From an uncultured Eubacteriales bacterium (lineage in GTDB: Bacteria; Bacillota; Clostridia; Oscillospirales; CAG-272), in the NCBI GenBank assembly GCA_900547725.1, contig URHR01000088.1, forward strand, positions 1 to 7,210: a DNA stretch of 7,210 nucleotides, written 5' to 3'. The notes below the pieces were generated by a model, which saw nothing but the letters and a program-made list of their open reading frames with translations, made no database searches and was not told the origin of the DNA. The translations under genes and the position numbers were made by a program. Shown piece after piece: positions 6,102 to 7,210 of the stretch (within the stretch, counting starts at the first letter, position 1; every line of letters starts with the position of its first letter).

Positions 6102-6899
6102 ATGGAATCATTTGAGGATTACGGGCAAGGGCTGAAGGTGGACAAAGGTGGGGCGTTGGTTCGAAACCCGCAAGGGATGTTCCATCTGCACCCGCATTAT
6201 GAATTGATGATCTGCACATACCCGCCGACGATATCGACCATTCTGTGCGACCAGCGCGTGATAACCGACTATCCGATTGCGCTGTTGGTCTCGCCGTTTG
6301 TGACGCATTACGCGGCTTCGGTGGTGGATGACAGCTGTCCCAAGCGCAGGACGGTGGTTTATTTCGGCGAGGAAGTCTTGAACGACTGCGGGCTGCCTGT
6401 CGGGCCAAAGGAACTGTTGGGCGATGGAGCGGCGTGCCTTTACGATTTGCGGGGGTACTTCGGGCGGATGCGGGAGTACGCCGGGCGGATCGAGCAACTG
6501 ACCGACGGGTGGGAGGCTCGGCAGTTGCTCGGGCTGATGCTGCATCTGATGTGGAGCAACCGCGAGCGGCGGCATATTGTAATGACCCGCCCCGACGATT
6601 ACATCTTAAAGGTGATTGACTACGTTTCGGCGAATCTGGATCGCAAGCTGACGGCGGATGCCATTGCGGCGGACTTTTTCGTCTCGCGGGACAAGCTGAA
6701 AAAGGACTTCAAACGCAGTACGTACACGAACATCGGCGATTTTGTGCAGGAGATGCGCATGAACCGCGCGAAGGAGTTATTGCGGAAAAAAGTTCCCGTG
6801 AACGAGGTCATCCGGCAATGCGGGTACGAGAGCAGTTCGTATTTTTTCAAGCGCTTCAAGGAGACCACCGGAAAAACGCCGTTGCAGTTCTGGAAGTAG
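6102..6899 (+). CDS. AraC/XylS-family transcriptional regulator
   Basis: The product has 265 residues and is probably a cytoplasmic DNA-binding regulator. The N-terminal part (about 1-100) looks like the cupin-type sensor domain of AraC proteins: HLHPHYELM at 28-36 matches the HxHxxxE pattern seen early in many of them. The ligand cannot be told. The C-terminal 100 residues (about 168-265) are a clear AraC DNA-binding domain with two helix-turn-helix units: LTADAIAADFFVSRDKLKKD at 183-202, then VNEVIRQCGYESSSYFFKRF at 233-252 and the closing KETTGKTPLQFW. The gene starts 38 bases after the T-run of the ftsH terminator and has no visible promoter of its own, so it may depend on read-through. 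No obvious target operon lies in the window. Its function is unknown beyond the family, and I give no gene symbol. Confidence 0.9.
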   Translation: MESFEDYGQGLKVDKGGALVRNPQGMFHLHPHYELMICTYPPTISTILCDQRVITDYPIALLVSPFVTHYAASVVDDSCPKRRTVVYFGEEVLNDCGLPVGPKELLGDGAACLYDLRGYFGRMREYAGRIEQLTDGWEARQLLGLMLHLMWSNRERRHIVMTRPDDYILKVIDYVSANLDRKLTADAIAADFFVSRDKLKKDFKRSTYTNIGDFVQEMRMNRAKELLRKKVPVNEVIRQCGYESSSYFFKRFKETTGKTPLQFWK

Positions 6900-6911
6900 G
6901 AGGGGAAGACC

Positions 6912-6959
6912 TTGGAGGCGCAGGGAGACCCCTTGAAAGGGTCTCTCCCTACCCTCCAA
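6912..6959. repeat. Bulged hairpin downstream of the AraC-type gene
   Basis: The outer arms TTGGAGG (6912-6918) and CCTCCAA (6953-6959) enclose an inner stem: AGGG-AGACCC (6922-6931) pairs with GGGTCT-CT-CCCT (6939-6950), with a two-base bulge and a CTTGAAA loop. No T-run follows on the + strand, so it is not a simple intrinsic terminator. It begins 12 bases after the stop codon and could protect the 3' end of the mRNA, or be one unit of a dispersed repeat. Confidence 0.65.
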
Positions 6960-7078
6960 ACCTCCCTGACCCACCCCGAACTTCCCCCAAGAGCACCCGC
7001 CCTTACATGGCGAAGATTTGATTCGTTTCGTTTAAGGGCGGGTACTCTTGGGGGAAGTTTTTGTCGCTTGGGGAGGTT
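6959..7078. repeat. Imperfect palindrome of about 120 nt, MITE-like or a large hairpin
   Basis: AACTTCCCCCAAGAG (6979-6993) is the reverse complement of 7045-7059. After one C/A mismatch the pairing goes on with ACCCGCCCTT (6995-7004) and AAGGGCGGGT (7034-7043), giving 26-nt arms around a 29-nt centre. An outer pair, AACCTCCC (6959-6966) and GGGAGGTT (7071-7078), frames it. T's at 7058-7062 run on from the right arm, so it could also end + strand transcription after the AraC-type gene. No coding capacity or clear target-site duplication is visible. Confidence 0.75.
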
Positions 7079-7092
7079 GAAATCTTTTACTA

Positions 7093-7115
7093 AGTGCGGC
7101 TATCGCACTCTTTTT
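7093..7115 (+). terminator. Small intrinsic terminator
   Basis: AGTGCG (7093-7098) and CGCACT (7104-7109) form a GC-rich six-base stem with a GCTAT loop, followed at once by CTTTTT. This is the textbook arrangement on the + strand. It would be a second stop for transcripts leaving the AraC-type gene, or it may belong to the repeat cluster around it. Confidence 0.65.
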
Positions 7116-7164
7116 GTGGGTGGGAAGCGTGAGGCTTTATAACGTTACGTGGGTGGAGATTTAT
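7116..7164. other. Spacer between terminator and end repeat
   Basis: No gene is visible here. The one feature is an eight-base palindrome, TAACGTTA at 7140-7147. Short reading frames crossing 6900-7142 run through the hairpins and look like translations of repeats. Confidence 0.4.
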
Positions 7165-7210
7165 CCCCCCTCATCAGTCGCTTACGCGACAGCTTCCCCC
7201 CAAGGGGAAG
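7165..7210. repeat. Double-hairpin intergenic repeat cut by the window edge
   Basis: A CCCCCCTCATCA lead-in is followed by hairpin GTCGC-TTAC-GCGAC (7177-7190) and then hairpin CTTCCCC-CCAA-GGGGAAG (7193-7210), separated by AG. The layout, a CTCATC-like start with a variable hairpin followed by a CTTCCCC/GGGGAAG hairpin, resembles a repeat that I recall as abundant between genes in gut Clostridia. This is recollection, not a search result. The element may continue beyond the window. Confidence 0.65.

Noticed and set aside
6818..7142. Short + strand frames across the 3' end and downstream hairpins
   Set aside because: They overlap the AraC-type gene out of frame or run through inverted repeats, and their Pro/Arg/Ser-rich products look like translated repeat sequence.
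6900..7210. CRISPR array or tRNA gene in the gene-free end
   Set aside because: No regularly spaced identical direct repeats and no cloverleaf are visible; the structure is inverted repeats only.

Overview
The window looks like a chromosomal housekeeping region from a fairly GC-rich member of the Clostridia, most likely a gut Oscillospiraceae/Ruminococcaceae-type bacterium. This rests on the gene content, the protein style (for example the DnaB, Hpt and FtsH sequences), strong AGGAGG-type ribosome binding sites, and the hairpin-rich intergenic repeats. The genus cannot be told from the sequence alone.

Layout. All six genes are on the + strand. Bases 1-87 hold two back-to-back inverted repeats just ahead of the ribosome binding site of rplI (ribosomal protein L9, 102-551). 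A 49-base purine-rich linker leads to dnaB (replicative helicase, 601-1947). tilS (tRNA-Ile lysidine synthetase, start 1965 or 1944, end 3371) follows with almost no gap, overlaps hpt (hypoxanthine phosphoribosyltransferase, 3346-3900), and ftsH (membrane AAA+ zinc protease, 3924-6005) lies 23 bases further on. An intrinsic terminator closes the ftsH end at about 6021-6063. Only 38 bases later comes an AraC-family regulator (6102-6899). The last 310 bases have no gene and are packed with hairpins: a bulged hairpin, an imperfect palindrome of about 120 nt, a canonical small terminator, and a double-hairpin repeat that runs to the window edge.

How the genes fit together. In Bacillus, rplI-dnaB(dnaC) and tilS-hpt-ftsH are two separate blocks. 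Here they are joined, with spacings that suggest one operon for translation, replication, tRNA modification, purine salvage and membrane proteolysis. A short AT-rich island inside the 3' part of tilS carries a perfect extended -10 element (TGTTATAAT). It is the best candidate for an internal promoter that would express hpt-ftsH apart from the upstream genes.

I found no phage, CRISPR, toxin-antitoxin or defence system. The items most worth a second look are non-coding: the intragenic promoter island, the terminator crowding the araC-type gene, and the palindromic repeats at both ends.
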